The position numbers and the translations under genes are program-made. The notes under the pieces were generated by a model, which saw nothing but the letters and a program-made list of their open reading frames with translations, was not told where the DNA came from and ran no database searches. This document shows, piece by piece, positions 7,965 to 17,804 of a stretch of 51,311 bases of DNA; within the stretch, counting starts at the first letter, position 1; each line of letters starts with the position of its first letter. The stretch comes from Cytobacillus firmus NBRC 15306 (lineage in GTDB: Bacteria > Bacillota > Bacilli > Bacillales > Cytobacillaceae): contig NZ_BCUY01000023.1 in the NCBI RefSeq assembly GCF_001591465.1, positions 1 through 51,311 of the forward strand, written 5' to 3'.

Positions 7965-8966
7965 TTAAGAAATTGCCTCCGCATAATGGCAGGCAGCCTG
8001 GTGCCCTTCTCCCAGACTCTTAAGCTCCGGGTCGGACTGTCTGCACAAATCGGTAGCCAGCGGACATCTTGTATGGAACCGGCAGCCGGAGGGAGGATCA
8101 ATAGGGGACGGGACATCACCCTTCAGGATGATCCGTTCTTTTTTCTTTTTCCGGTTTGGCTCCGGAATGGCTGACAGCAGCGCCTGTGTATAAGGATGGC
8201 GCGGGTTGTCGAATAAGCTCTTTTTCTCAGCAATTTCAACTACTTTTCCCAGGTACATAACGATGATCCGGTCAGAGATATGGCGCACAACCCCTAGGTC
8301 ATGGGAGATAAATAGATAGGTTAAGCCATATTCCTTCTGCAATTTTTTTAATAAATTCAGCACCTGAGCCTGAACGGAAACATCAAGCGCAGATACGGCC
8401 TCATCACAGATGATCAGCTTTGGTTCTACCGCCAATGCGCGGGCAATGCCGATCCTCTGGCGCTGACCGCCGCTGAATTCGTGCGGATAGCGGTCAATAT
8501 GCTCTTCCTTTAATCCGACCTGTTCTAAAAGTTCTATTGCCCGGCGCCTCCGATTCGCTTTCGGAACAACATTCAGGATCCCCATTGCTTCCTCAAGCGT
8601 CTGTCCAATCGACCTTCTTGGATTGAGAGATGCGAACGGATCCTGGAAAATGACCTGCAAGTCTTTGCGGATCGAACGCATCTCACGTTTTGATTTAGAC
8701 AGCAAATTCGTTCCCTGAAAGATCACTTCCCCGCCAGTCGGCTCATCCAGGCGCAAAATCGCGCGTCCTGTCGTCGACTTTCCGCATCCGGATTCACCGA
8801 CAATGCTGACGGTCTCCCCTTCATAAATCGTAAAGTTCACGCCATCAACCGCTTTAACATGATTGACGGTGCGGCCGAAAACGCCGCCTTTAATCGGGAA
8901 GTACTGCTGCAGGTCCTTGACTTGAAGGATTTCCTTTTCTTTAGTTAGCGTTAGCGTGGCTGACAT
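7965..8966 (-). CDS. Oligopeptide/dipeptide ABC transporter ATP-binding protein (OppF/DppF)
   Basis: This 333-aa cytoplasmic ATPase is one of two that power peptide uptake. It has Walker A GESGCGKST, ABC signature FSGGQRQRIGIARALA, Walker B LIICDEAVSALD, the H-loop in FISHDLGVVRHI, and the C-terminal oligo_HPY domain with CRFHTRCPLATDLC. The ATG at 8966 ([11 protein letters not shown]) is chosen because AAAGGAGG lies 9 nt upstream. It overlaps the end of the OppD-like gene by 26 bp. It is the last gene of the operon oppC-oppB-oppD-oppF. Confidence 0.93.
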   Translation of the reverse strand: MSATLTLTKEKEILQVKDLQQYFPIKGGVFGRTVNHVKAVDGVNFTIYEGETVSIVGESGCGKSTTGRAILRLDEPTGGEVIFQGTNLLSKSKREMRSIRKDLQVIFQDPFASLNPRRSIGQTLEEAMGILNVVPKANRRRRAIELLEQVGLKEEHIDRYPHEFSGGQRQRIGIARALAVEPKLIICDEAVSALDVSVQAQVLNLLKKLQKEYGLTYLFISHDLGVVRHISDRIIVMYLGKVVEIAEKKSLFDNPRHPYTQALLSAIPEPNRKKKKERIILKGDVPSPIDPPSGCRFHTRCPLATDLCRQSDPELKSLGEGHQAACHYAEAIS

Positions 8967-9984
8967 CTGCTGCAACCTCCTTTGCTGCCGGTCCGTTCCA
9001 TCTTTCCGAGTACATCCAGCAGCGGACTTTATCATCGTTATCAATCAATAAATCCGGTTCTTCCGTTCTGCACAAATCAGTGGCAAACGGGCATCTTGGT
9101 GCAAAGCTGCATCCTTTAGGCAGGTTGTCCGGGCTTGGAACCGTGCCAGGGATAGCCTCCAGTTCCTCCACGTCCCTGTCCACTGCCGGGATGCTTCTCA
9201 GCAAGCCCTGTGTGTATGGGTGCTTTGGATTTTCAAAAAGGGAATCTACATCCGTATGCTCGACAATTTTTCCGCAATACATAACGGCGACACGGTCACA
9301 GGTTTCTGAAACTACACCCATATCATGTGTGATCATGATGACAGCCGTTCCAAGCTGCTCCTGCAGGTTCTTTAAAAGATCTAATATCTGTGCCTGAATC
9401 GTTACATCAAGAGCCGTAGTCGGCTCATCGGCAATCAGCAGCTCGGGCTTGCACGCCAATGCCATCGCAATCATGACACGCTGGCGCATGCCGCCGCTTA
9501 ATTCATGGGGCTCCTGTTTGGCTCTTTTTTCAGGGGAAGGAATACCGACTAAACGCAGCATTTCAACCGCTCTCTGCCAGGCTTCTTTTTTCGGCAGCTT
9601 TTGATGAATCCGGAAAGCTTCCGCAATCTGTTCACCGACAGAATACACAGGATTGAGTGAAGTCATCGGTTCCTGGAAGATCATCGAAATCTTATTTCCG
9701 CGCATTTGCCGCATGCCTTCCTCTGTTTCAGATAGCAGGTTTTTCCCTTTAAAATTAATTTCACCGTCCACGATCTTTCCCGGAGGCTCTGCAATCAGCC
9801 GCATGATGGAGAGAGAGGTGATGCTTTTGCCGCTCCCTGACTCTCCGACAATGCCGAGCGTTTCTCCTCTTTTTACATCAAAGTCTACGCCGTCGACTGC
9901 TTTTATGACTTTTTTGCCGGAGAAGAAATGAGTTTTTAAGTTTTTCACTTCCAGTATCGTTTCTTTATGTTCAGTTCCCATCAT
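8941..9984 (-). CDS. Oligopeptide/dipeptide ABC transporter ATP-binding protein (OppD/DppD)
   Basis: The 347-aa partner ATPase has Walker [11 protein letters not shown], signature [16 protein letters not shown], Walker [13 protein letters not shown] and a C-terminal oligo_HPY domain ([14 protein letters not shown]). GAGGAG precedes tandem ATGs (9984 and 9981); either could be used. It follows the OppB-like permease gene by 26 bp. Confidence 0.93.
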   Translation of the reverse strand: MMGTEHKETILEVKNLKTHFFSGKKVIKAVDGVDFDVKRGETLGIVGESGSGKSITSLSIMRLIAEPPGKIVDGEINFKGKNLLSETEEGMRQMRGNKISMIFQEPMTSLNPVYSVGEQIAEAFRIHQKLPKKEAWQRAVEMLRLVGIPSPEKRAKQEPHELSGGMRQRVMIAMALACKPELLIADEPTTALDVTIQAQILDLLKNLQEQLGTAVIMITHDMGVVSETCDRVAVMYCGKIVEHTDVDSLFENPKHPYTQGLLRSIPAVDRDVEELEAIPGTVPSPDNLPKGCSFAPRCPFATDLCRTEEPDLLIDNDDKVRCWMYSERWNGPAAKEVAADVSHANAN

Positions 9985-10010
9985 TCTGCTCCTCTCAATC
10001 GGGAATGGTT

Positions 10011-10931
10011 TTAGTTCAGTTCAACACGTTTATTCAGGAATCGGTAGGACAGGTCAACAAGCAGGTTGACGATGACAAACAATACCGATACGAATAAAAT
10101 CGATCCCTGCACAAGCGGCAGGTCACGCATCCGGATGGCATCAATGATCAAGCGTCCGACTCCATTAATCGCAAAGACGGATTCTGTTAAAACTGTTCCG
10201 CCGAGAAGGGCGCCAAACTGCAGGCCGACTACCGTAATAACCGGGATCAGTGCATTTTTTAACGCGTGCTTATAAATGATCAGACGCTGGCGTACACCCT
10301 TTGCCTTGGCAGTGCGGATATAATCCTGGCGGATAACCTCCAGCATGCTTGCACGAGTCATCCTGGCCACAATGGCTGCACCGCCTGTACCGAGTGTAAT
10401 GGCCGGAAGGATGATATGGCTGAAAGTCCCCCAGCCGGCAACCGGAAACCATTGAAGTCCGACCGAAAAATAGATGATCAGCATCAGGCCGAGCCAGAAG
10501 TTCGGCAGGGATACACCAAGAAGGGCAACCATCATTAATCCAACATCTGTAAAACTGTTTTGCTTCGTTGCTGCAATAATTCCGATTAGAACACCTAGAA
10601 CAACCGTAATGACAATGCTCCAGAATGCCAATTCAAGTGTGATCGGCAAACGGACGAGGATTTCGTCCAGAACAGGACGGCTTGTCCGTATGGATTCGCC
10701 GAAATCTCCTTTTACAACATCCCCAACATAACTCAGATATTGAACGGCAAGAGGCTGATCTAATCCGAGGTCATGGCGGATTGCTTCCACCTGCTCATCC
10801 GTTGCCCCTTCCCCTGCCACTAGAACAGCAGGATCACCGGGAACCATTTGCATGATGAGAAAAACCATAAGGGTAACGCCCAGCAGAACCGGTACGATTT
10901 GAACGAGCCTGCGCATTAGAAAGATAAACAT
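10011..10931 (-). CDS. Oligopeptide/dipeptide ABC transporter permease (OppB/DppB)
   Basis: The 306-aa inner permease has a first membrane helix at residues 7-29, the large external loop typical of the B subunit, and five more helices. The EAA coupling loop is present (YIRTAKAKGVRQRLIIYKHA). AAGGAGG precedes the ATG at 7 nt. It starts 12 bp after the OppC-like gene. Confidence 0.93.
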   Translation of the reverse strand: MFIFLMRRLVQIVPVLLGVTLMVFLIMQMVPGDPAVLVAGEGATDEQVEAIRHDLGLDQPLAVQYLSYVGDVVKGDFGESIRTSRPVLDEILVRLPITLELAFWSIVITVVLGVLIGIIAATKQNSFTDVGLMMVALLGVSLPNFWLGLMLIIYFSVGLQWFPVAGWGTFSHIILPAITLGTGGAAIVARMTRASMLEVIRQDYIRTAKAKGVRQRLIIYKHALKNALIPVITVVGLQFGALLGGTVLTESVFAINGVGRLIIDAIRMRDLPLVQGSILFVSVLFVIVNLLVDLSYRFLNKRVELN

Positions 10932-10943
10932 ATTAGAACCTCC

Positions 10944-11843
10944 TTAGTTTTTCATTCGCGGATCCAGTGCATCACGGAGTCCGTCTCCGAATAGGTTAAA
11001 GCCCAGAACGATCAGGGCAATGGCGATGCCCGGGAATAACGCGATGTGCGGCGCAGTGAACAGGAAATCACGGCCATCGCTCAGCATCGCACCCCATTCA
11101 GGAGTTGGCGGCTGTGCCCCCATTCCAAGGAAGGAAAGGCCGGCAACTGATAAAATTGATGTAGCCAGACGCAATGTCCCCTGTACGATGATCGGGCTCA
11201 TAATATTCGGCAGGATATGAACAAAAATAATCTTCAGGTCGCTTGCCCCTAAAACGCGGATTGCATCGATATATTCCATTTTCTTAACGCTTAAAGTCGA
11301 GCCGCGGACAATACGGGCAAAAGTAGGGATCGAAAAAACACCGACAGCGATCATTACGTTTATAAGGCTTGGCCCCAGTGCGCTGACAATGGCAAGCGCA
11401 AGCAGCAATCCTGGGAATGCAAGCAGCACGTCAATGAAACGCATGATAATCGTATCCACCCAGCCTCCGTAGTAGCCGGAGACAATCCCCAGGACAATTC
11501 CGAATAATGCTCCGATGAAGACTGATACAAAGCCAACTGCCAGGGAAAGCTGTGAGCCGTATAAAATACGGCTGAAAATATCCCGGCCTTTATCATCAGT
11601 TCCCATAATATGGTCAGATGATGGAGGCTGCAGTTTGTTCACAAGGTCAATTTCGTATGGATCATAAGGCGAGATAAGCGGTGCAAGGACAGCGAGAATA
11701 ATGTAGATAAAAACAATGCTGCCGCCCACCAGCGACATTTTATTTCTGATAAGAGCTTTTGCCAGATCGGCTCCTTTGGCCTTCCTTTTGGAAACAGGCA
11801 CAGGAGCTTTAGCTGTTTCTTGAGGATTTGCAATTGTGCTCAT
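10944..11843 (-). CDS. Oligopeptide/dipeptide ABC transporter permease (OppC/DppC)
   Basis: The 299-aa second permease has a basic cytoplasmic N-terminus (VSKRKAKGADLAKALIRNKM), the OppC_N segment, six membrane helices and the EAA loop (YIDAIRVLGASDLKIIFVHI). A frame starting 18 bp earlier exists, but GGAGG lies 9 nt before the ATG at 11843. First gene of the operon; the binding-protein gene is divergent on the other strand with the M24 peptidase. Confidence 0.92.
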   Translation of the reverse strand: MSTIANPQETAKAPVPVSKRKAKGADLAKALIRNKMSLVGGSIVFIYIILAVLAPLISPYDPYEIDLVNKLQPPSSDHIMGTDDKGRDIFSRILYGSQLSLAVGFVSVFIGALFGIVLGIVSGYYGGWVDTIIMRFIDVLLAFPGLLLALAIVSALGPSLINVMIAVGVFSIPTFARIVRGSTLSVKKMEYIDAIRVLGASDLKIIFVHILPNIMSPIIVQGTLRLATSILSVAGLSFLGMGAQPPTPEWGAMLSDGRDFLFTAPHIALFPGIAIALIVLGFNLFGDGLRDALDPRMKN

Positions 11844-11914
11844 GTTTAGGTTCCTCCCCATGTGTCTTATTGGTTGAGAACTAATTTATCAAAATTATGA
11901 ACTATTTTGTCTGA

Positions 11915-11943
11915 ATTTTAAGATAAAGTAAAAAATTCGTAAA
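11915..11943 (-). promoter_or_regulatory. Candidate sigma-A promoter of the opp/dpp operon
   Basis: Minus strand TTTACG (11943-11938) and TAAAAT (11920-11915) are 17 bp apart, in the divergent intergenic region. Confidence 0.5.
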
Positions 11944-11984
11944 AACATGACAAAAAAACGAAAACATTGGCAAAAAATTTTTCC

Positions 11985-11990
11985 TATAAT
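11985..11990 (+). promoter_or_regulatory. Candidate -10 for the M24 peptidase/binding-protein operon
   Basis: TATAAT in an AT-rich stretch 110 bp before the peptidase ATG. No good -35 lies 16-18 bp upstream, so confidence is low. The 110-nt leader has no clear hairpin. Confidence 0.4.
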
Positions 11991-12100
11991 GAACACAACC
12001 TTTTCAATTGGGATGCAGTGCAAATGCCCGTCCTGGTTGAAATTCACACAGCAACAGCAGGGATTTACATATTTTTTACCTATTATTAGGGGGTGAAGGG

Positions 12101-13174
12101 ATGAAACAAAGAGCTGAGAAGCTTAGAAAGAAAATGTCGGAAAATGGGTGGAAAGGGGTTTTTATTTACTCACCTGAAAACAGATACTATTTTTCCGGAT
12201 ACAAGGGATCGGCCGGTGCTCTTTTGATAGAAGAGGACTCACAGAAGCTATTTACAGATTTCCGGTATGTGGACCAGGCGAAAGACCAGGCACCAGATTA
12301 CGAGGTAATCCAGCATCAGCAAAACCTGATTGAAATGGTTTGTGAATCTTTTTCTTCTAATAAGAAAGGAACACTCGCCTTGGAGCTTGGAGATGTTCCG
12401 GCATCTGTTTATCTGGAAATCCAGACAAGGCTTCCGGAAGCTGAGCTGGTGGATGTTACATCAGCAACAAACGAAATCCGCATGATTAAAGATGAAAAAG
12501 AAATTGAAAACATGCGGCAAGGGATCGAGATTTGCGATCAGGCTTTCACACACATTTTGGATTTCATCCGTCCAGGCATAACCGAAAAGGATATCGGACT
12601 CGAACTTGAAATTTTCATGAAAAGACAGGGGGCCGAACGCATTAAGCCCAATCATGTGATTGCTTCAGGGCCGCGTTCCTGTCTTCCGCATGGACAGGCT
12701 ACTGACCGGGTGATTGAGGTCGGGGATTTTGTCAAAATGGATTATGGGGCCATCGTAAACGGTTATTTCTCTGATTTTACAAGGACAGTTGTCGTGGGAG
12801 AGCCGTCTGAAAAGCAGGTGGAGATCTATAATATCGTCCGCCGGGCGCAGGAGGAATCCCTGAAGGCGATCGGACCTGGAAAAACGTGCAGAGAACTTGA
12901 TGAAATCGGCCGCGGCATTATCCGTGAAGCAGGGTATGGCGACAATTTCGGGCACAGTCTGGGACATTCGCTGGGACTGGCCATCCATGAACAGCCTGCC
13001 ATGAGGGCGACAGATGAGACTGTTCTTCAGGAAGGGATGGTCATCACTGTTGAGCCCGGGATTTATATTCCAGGGTTTGGCGGAGTCAGAATAGAAGACC
13101 TGGTTGTCATTACAAACGATGGCCATGTGAATTTCACCAAATCAACAAAGGATTTACAAGTGATATCCTATTAA
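12101..13174 (+). CDS. M24-family aminopeptidase P-like (Xaa-Pro) peptidase
   Basis: This 357-aa cytoplasmic metallopeptidase would release residues before proline from imported peptides. Residues about 1-125 are the creatinase N-domain. The pita-bread catalytic domain follows with the metal ligands: two Asp in KMDYGAIVNGYFSDFTRT, His in GHSLGHSLGLAIHEQP, Glu in TVEPGIY and Glu in GVRIEDLVV. Size and layout match B. subtilis YqhT/YkvY-type enzymes. GGGGGTGAAGGG directly precedes the ATG. The peptide-binding lipoprotein gene starts 16 bp downstream, so import and hydrolysis are linked. Confidence 0.92.
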   Translation: MKQRAEKLRKKMSENGWKGVFIYSPENRYYFSGYKGSAGALLIEEDSQKLFTDFRYVDQAKDQAPDYEVIQHQQNLIEMVCESFSSNKKGTLALELGDVPASVYLEIQTRLPEAELVDVTSATNEIRMIKDEKEIENMRQGIEICDQAFTHILDFIRPGITEKDIGLELEIFMKRQGAERIKPNHVIASGPRSCLPHGQATDRVIEVGDFVKMDYGAIVNGYFSDFTRTVVVGEPSEKQVEIYNIVRRAQEESLKAIGPGKTCRELDEIGRGIIREAGYGDNFGHSLGHSLGLAIHEQPAMRATDETVLQEGMVITVEPGIYIPGFGGVRIEDLVVITNDGHVNFTKSTKDLQVISY

Positions 13175-13190
13175 ACAGGGGGTAAAGAGG

Positions 13191-14744
13191 ATGAAAAAAA
13201 GAAGTTTTTGGCTGGGATTAATAGCTTTAATTTTATTATTAGCCGGTTGCTCCGGCGGCAGTGATCCAGGAAGCCTTGAATCTGCCAGCGGTGATTCCAA
13301 TGCTTCAAATAAAGATCTGGTTATTGCTGTCCTGTCAGATGCGACCAAATTGGACCCGCATCTTGGCACAGATATTCCATCTGCGAATGTGTATCACGGT
13401 AAAATTTACGAAGGTCTTGTGCAGCAGGATGAAAATATGGAAATCCAGCCTGCTCTTGCTACGGAATGGAAGCAGCTTGACGATCTTACATGGGAATTCA
13501 AGCTTCGTGAAGGCGTAAAATTCCATGACGGCACTGATTTTACAGCAGAAGCTGTACAGAAAACAATTGAACGGGTACTGGCAGAAGAAACAGCTTCACC
13601 GCGTTCAAACCTTTTTGAAATGATTAAAGAGGTAAAAGTTGTCGATGATCACACCGTTCAATTGATTACAGAATATCCATATGCCCCACTTTTGGCTAAC
13701 CTTGCTCACTATGCAGCAGGCATCCTAAGCCCGACTGCCATTGAGTCAGGAGACAATCTCGGTCAAAACCCGGTTGGTACTGGCCCTTACAAGCTTGGCG
13801 AGTGGAAGCCTGGACAGGAAATCAAATTGACTGCGTTCGAAGATTACTGGGGCGACAAGCCTTCAATGGAAACTGTCACATATAAAGTAGTTCCTGAAGA
13901 TTCTACCCGTATTGCCATGGTTGAAACAGGGGAAGCGCATATCGCAGAGCCTGTGCCAGTAACAGAGGTAGAACGCATTGAAAACAGCAATAGCATGGAA
14001 CTTGTGCGCAGTGACGCGTTAGGTGTGGACTACATCGGCTTTAACGTAGAAAAAGAACCATTCAATAATGTAAAAGTACGCCAGGCTATCAGCTATGCAA
14101 TTGATACAGAAGCCATTGTAAAAGGCGTTTATAACAATGTTGGTACAGTGGCAACAGCTCCGATGGGACCTGCTATCTGGGGTCATAACCCGGATCTTGA
14201 AGGCTACAAATATGATCTTGAAAAAGCGAAGCAGCTTTTAGCTGAAGCCGGTTACCCGGACGGCTTCAAAACAACGATCTGGACAAATGATAATAAAGCA
14301 CGCATGGACGTGGCAGAAGTTGTTCAGTCCCAATTAAAGGGCATTGGCATTGAAGTGGAAACAAAGGTAGTGGAGTGGGGCGCTTACCTTGAAGGGACAG
14401 CAAAAGGCGACCACGATATGTTTATCCTTGGATGGTCCAACATGACCGGGGATGCGGACTACAACCAGTACTTCCTGTTCCACAGTGATGCGCGAGGAAA
14501 CCCTGGCAACCGTTCTTTCTACAGCAACCCGAAAGTGGATGAGCTGATCGATCAGGGGCGTCAGGAAACAGATGATCAGAAACGTCTTGAAATCTATGCG
14601 GAAGCTCAAAAAATTGAGATGGAAGAAGCGCCAATCGTATTCCTTCGCAATGATGAAGACCTTGCCGTCATCGGCAGCAATGTTAAAGGCTTCTGGATGC
14701 ATCCATCAGGATTGTACATGCTAGAAAAGGTTACGGTTGAATAA
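13191..14744 (+). CDS. Peptide ABC transporter substrate-binding lipoprotein (OppA/DppE-like)
   Basis: The 517-aa SBP_bac_5 family protein has a signal peptide and lipobox LLAGC (Cys20), so it is anchored outside the membrane. Typical blocks are DLVIAVLSDATKLDPHLGTD, ALATEWKQLDDLTWEFKLRE and GTGPYKLGEWKPGQEI. It should deliver peptides to the divergent OppBCDF-like complex. The GGGGGTAAAGAGG Shine-Dalgarno stretch abuts the ATG. Confidence 0.93.
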   Translation: MKKRSFWLGLIALILLLAGCSGGSDPGSLESASGDSNASNKDLVIAVLSDATKLDPHLGTDIPSANVYHGKIYEGLVQQDENMEIQPALATEWKQLDDLTWEFKLREGVKFHDGTDFTAEAVQKTIERVLAEETASPRSNLFEMIKEVKVVDDHTVQLITEYPYAPLLANLAHYAAGILSPTAIESGDNLGQNPVGTGPYKLGEWKPGQEIKLTAFEDYWGDKPSMETVTYKVVPEDSTRIAMVETGEAHIAEPVPVTEVERIENSNSMELVRSDALGVDYIGFNVEKEPFNNVKVRQAISYAIDTEAIVKGVYNNVGTVATAPMGPAIWGHNPDLEGYKYDLEKAKQLLAEAGYPDGFKTTIWTNDNKARMDVAEVVQSQLKGIGIEVETKVVEWGAYLEGTAKGDHDMFILGWSNMTGDADYNQYFLFHSDARGNPGNRSFYSNPKVDELIDQGRQETDDQKRLEIYAEAQKIEMEEAPIVFLRNDEDLAVIGSNVKGFWMHPSGLYMLEKVTVE

Positions 14745-14755
14745 AACAATCACAA

Positions 14756-14792
14756 AAAGGAGCTGTAGCCCTATGGGTACGGCTCCTTTCAT
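14756..14792 (+). terminator. Terminator after the peptide-binding protein gene
   Basis: AAAGGAGC (14756-14763) pairs with GCTCCTTT (14782-14789), with an inner GTA/TAC. The T tract is short (TTTC), so it may be leaky. Confidence 0.7.
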
Positions 14793-14851
14793 CGCAGATA
14801 TTTCCAGATCCGTAATTTTTATCAAATTAAAACGTTAATAGTTTAATAATT

Positions 14852-14860
14852 TGCTATAAT
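14852..14860 (+). promoter_or_regulatory. Extended -10 promoter of the gamma-glutamyltransferase gene
   Basis: TTGCTATAAT holds an extended -10 (TGC-TATAAT, hexamer at 14855-14860) 34 bp before the ATG. There is no clear -35. Confidence 0.55.
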
Positions 14861-14893
14861 CAAAACTAACCAATAATTCCAGAGGTGAACTCC

Positions 14894-16504
14894 ATGAATT
14901 TTGATTTCCAAAACCACCCATACCCATCCCAGCGAACGACCGTCATGGCAAACAACGGCATGGTCGCAACGTCTCAGCCGCTGGCGGCACAGGCTGGATT
15001 AGAGATCATGAAAAAAGGCGGAAATGCCATCGATGCAGCAATCGCAACAGCCGCTGCTCTTACTGTCGTTGAACCGACTTCAAACGGAATCGGCGGCGAC
15101 GCATTTGCACTCGTCTGGACGAAAGGGGAACTGCATGGGCTGAATGCAAGCGGTCCCGCCCCGAAATCCATTTCCATCGAAGCCTTAAAGGAAAGAGGCA
15201 TTGATAAAATGCCAACGCACGGCTGGATGCCGGTTACGGTGCCTGGTGCTCCATCCGCTTGGGCTGAGCTTTCCAAGCGATTCGGCAGGCTTCCGTTAAA
15301 AGAAGTCCTCCAGCCCGCCATCGATTATGCTGAAAATGGCTATCCGTTAACACCGATCCTCGGCAAGTACTGGCAGTATGCGTATAAAAAGTTCAAACAG
15401 ATTCTTACGGACGACGAATTCCAGCATTGGTTTGAAACTTTTGCTCCGGATGGCAGAGCCCCTGGAGTTGGCGAGATCTGGCGTTCTGAAGGTCACGCAG
15501 CCACTTTAAGAGCCATTGGCGAAACAGACGGCGAAAGCTTTTACCGCGGGGAGACAGCTGATAAAATTGATGCTTTTTCAAAAAAATACAATGCCTTTTT
15601 ATCAAAAGAGGACCTTGAAGATTATAAAGCGGAATGGGTTGATCCTATTAAGGTTAACTATCGCGGCTATGATGTTTGGGAAATCCCGCCGAACGGCCAG
15701 GGGCTTGTGGCTCTCTTAGGGTTAAACATTGCCAAAGGCTTTGAATTCAGTGATAAAGAAACGGCGGATACCTATCACAAACAAATTGAAGCAATGAAGT
15801 TAGCTTTTACAGACGGCAAGGCATTTATTACAGATCCGGCTGAAATGAAAGTGACTGTTGAAGAACTGCTTTCAGAGGAGTACGGTGAATCCCGCCGCAG
15901 TGAGATTGGCGAGGAAGCCGTAACACCTGAGCCATATCAGCCGCCGCGCGGGGGGACTGTTTACCTGGCAGCAGCCGACAGCGAAGGGAATATGGTTTCC
16001 TTCATCCAAAGCAACTATATGGGATTCGGCTCAGGGCTTGTCGTTCCGGGAACGGGCATTACCCTTCAGAATCGCGGACATGACTTTTCTCTAGATCCCG
16101 AGCACCATAATGCACTGAAGCCGGGCAAAAAAACATATCATACGATTATTCCTGGCTTTCTGACAAAAGACGGAGAAGCGGTTGGACCGTTTGGTGTAAT
16201 GGGCGGCTATATGCAGCCTCAGGGGCATATGCAGGTGGTCATGAATACAGTGGATTTCCACTTGAATCCTCAGGCCGCCCTTGATGCGCCAAGATGGCAG
16301 TGGATTGAAGGAAAAAAGGTCCAGGTGGAGCCGCACTTCCCTAATCATATTGCCCAGGCCCTGGTGCGCAAAGGCCACCAAATCGAGGTAACCGTTGATA
16401 CCGGCGGATTCGGGCGCGGCCAGATTATCTGGCGTGACCCGAAAACAGGCGTGCTCATGGGCGGAACAGAAGCTCGAACGGACGGATCAATCGCCGCCTG
16501 GTAA
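14894..16504 (+). CDS. Gamma-glutamyltransferase-like Ntn hydrolase (YwrD-like)
   Basis: The 536-aa enzyme should cleave gamma-glutamyl bonds of glutathione-like compounds or gamma-glutamyl peptides. GGT proenzymes cut themselves before a catalytic Thr. Here RGGTVYLAAADSEGN puts it at Thr355, giving a large and a small subunit. Other family blocks are GGNAIDAAIATAAAL, GIGGDAFALVW and VMGGYMQPQGHMQVVMN. There is no signal peptide, so unlike secreted Ggt it should act inside the cell, as B. subtilis YwrD does. The ATG at 14894 has AGAGGTGA upstream. In B. subtilis ywrD also lies near the ywrA/ywrB chromate transporter genes that follow here. Confidence 0.9.
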   Translation: MNFDFQNHPYPSQRTTVMANNGMVATSQPLAAQAGLEIMKKGGNAIDAAIATAAALTVVEPTSNGIGGDAFALVWTKGELHGLNASGPAPKSISIEALKERGIDKMPTHGWMPVTVPGAPSAWAELSKRFGRLPLKEVLQPAIDYAENGYPLTPILGKYWQYAYKKFKQILTDDEFQHWFETFAPDGRAPGVGEIWRSEGHAATLRAIGETDGESFYRGETADKIDAFSKKYNAFLSKEDLEDYKAEWVDPIKVNYRGYDVWEIPPNGQGLVALLGLNIAKGFEFSDKETADTYHKQIEAMKLAFTDGKAFITDPAEMKVTVEELLSEEYGESRRSEIGEEAVTPEPYQPPRGGTVYLAAADSEGNMVSFIQSNYMGFGSGLVVPGTGITLQNRGHDFSLDPEHHNALKPGKKTYHTIIPGFLTKDGEAVGPFGVMGGYMQPQGHMQVVMNTVDFHLNPQAALDAPRWQWIEGKKVQVEPHFPNHIAQALVRKGHQIEVTVDTGGFGRGQIIWRDPKTGVLMGGTEARTDGSIAAW

Positions 16505-16561
16505 TAAAAAGTGAGGAAGCAGCAAGCATATAAGAGTAAAATAACCATATAAAAGGTAATG

Positions 16562-16588
16562 GGGAGCGGACCGGACAAAAGCCGCTCC
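16562..16588 (+). terminator. Hairpin after the gamma-glutamyltransferase gene
   Basis: GGAGCGG pairs with CCGCTCC across a 12-nt loop. No U tract follows directly (TCCACCTGCTTTTT), so termination is uncertain. Confidence 0.4.
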
Positions 16589-16639
16589 TCCACCTGCTTT
16601 TTCCGGACACGGAGGCAGTGTTACCCAACTGGTCTAGTG

Positions 16640-16660
16640 GTGGTATAGGTACCTGGTACC
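16640..16660. repeat. Solo half of a palindromic repeat (GTGGTATAGGTACCTG)
   Basis: The 16-mer at 16640-16655 is identical to 39966-39981, the right arm of the larger palindrome in the metN leader. Here it lies just upstream of the first chromate transporter gene. Confidence 0.7.
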
Positions 16661-16688
16661 GAAAACAACGAAAAGAGGTGGAGGCATC

Positions 16689-17264
16689 ATGAAGCAGCTT
16701 GACATCTTTATGGCTTTTTTTAGAGTAGGCATACTCGGCTATGGCGGCGGCCCGTCGTCGATTCCGCTTGTCCATAAAGAGGTTGTTGATAAATATAAAT
16801 GGATGGATACGGATGAATTCGGCGATGTGCTGGCTCTGGGCAACGCACTTCCTGGTCCGATAGCCACTAAAATGGCCGGCTATATCGGCTATCGTGTTGG
16901 CGGCTTTCTTGGAATGGTCACTGCACTTGCAGCAGCGATGGTACCAACAATTGTCCTTATGATTATTCTTCTTACCGCATTAAATACATTTAAAGACCAG
17001 CCATGGGTAGCAGGCATGACAAAGGCAGTCGTTCCAGTTGTGGCCGTGATGCTGGCAACACTCACTTGGGACTTTGTTAAAAAGTCATCGAAATCATCGC
17101 TGGGCTGGGGCTGGACACTCCTTTTTGTGGCCGTAAGCTTAGTTCTTCTTGAATTCGTTAATATTCATCCTGCGATTATCATTTTTGTTTTGCTGACAGC
17201 GGCTCTCCTGAAAAAAGATAAAGCGGATAAAAATGAAGCAAAAAAGGAGAGGAATCTCGCATGA
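16689..17264 (+). CDS. Chromate transporter subunit, first half (YwrB/YwrA family)
   Basis: This 191-aa membrane protein is one half of a short-chain ChrA pair that exports chromate. The family motif is at the N-terminus (GILGYGGGPSSIPLVHKEVV, then DVLALGNALPGPIATKMAGY), followed by about five membrane helices and a lysine-rich tail. AGAGGTGGAGG precedes the ATG. The second-half gene overlaps its stop by 4 bp. Physiological substrates beyond chromate are not settled for the family. Confidence 0.92.
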   Translation: MKQLDIFMAFFRVGILGYGGGPSSIPLVHKEVVDKYKWMDTDEFGDVLALGNALPGPIATKMAGYIGYRVGGFLGMVTALAAAMVPTIVLMIILLTALNTFKDQPWVAGMTKAVVPVVAVMLATLTWDFVKKSSKSSLGWGWTLLFVAVSLVLLEFVNIHPAIIIFVLLTAALLKKDKADKNEAKKERNLA

Positions 17265-17791
17265 TTTACGTTCAGATCTTCTTGGCATTCTTCATTCCGG
17301 GGATTCTAGGATACGGCGGGGGACCGGCATCCATTCCGCTGGTTGAGAATGAAGTGGTCGACCATTATGGCTGGCTTACAACAAATGAATTCAGTGAAAT
17401 GCTGGCAATGGGCAATGCACTGCCCGGCCCGATTGCCACAAAAATGGCAGGTTATATTGGATATGAACAGGGAGGAATCCTCGGAGCCATCGTGGGAGTA
17501 TTCGCCACTGTAGCTCCATCGCTGATTCTGATGATTGCGCTGCTCGGACTTCTTATGAAGTATAAGGAATCACCGCGCGTCAAGCGCATGACCACTTATA
17601 TCCGGCCAGTTATCGCGGTTTTGCTTGGCATTATGACGTATGACTTCTTTTTCTCAGCATACGAAGGTGCCGGCATCTGGCAGACACTTTTCATCGGAGT
17701 GGTTAGCTTCTTTTTAATGGAAAGGCTAAAAGTTCATCCGGCTTATGTTATCGCCGGAGCGCTCGTATATGGAGGACTTGTTTTAGGATAG
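17261..17791 (+). CDS. Chromate transporter subunit, second half
   Basis: The 176-aa partner repeats the same motif almost word for word (GILGYGGGPASIPLVENEVV; EMLAMGNALPGPIATKMAGY), as expected for inverted-topology heterodimers that arose by duplication. Its ATG lies in the ATGA overlap with the upstream gene and follows AAAGGAGAGG. The DUF1028 gene follows 13 bp downstream. Confidence 0.92.
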   Translation: MIYVQIFLAFFIPGILGYGGGPASIPLVENEVVDHYGWLTTNEFSEMLAMGNALPGPIATKMAGYIGYEQGGILGAIVGVFATVAPSLILMIALLGLLMKYKESPRVKRMTTYIRPVIAVLLGIMTYDFFFSAYEGAGIWQTLFIGVVSFFLMERLKVHPAYVIAGALVYGGLVLG

Positions 17792-17804
17792 GGGAGGATT
17801 TTGT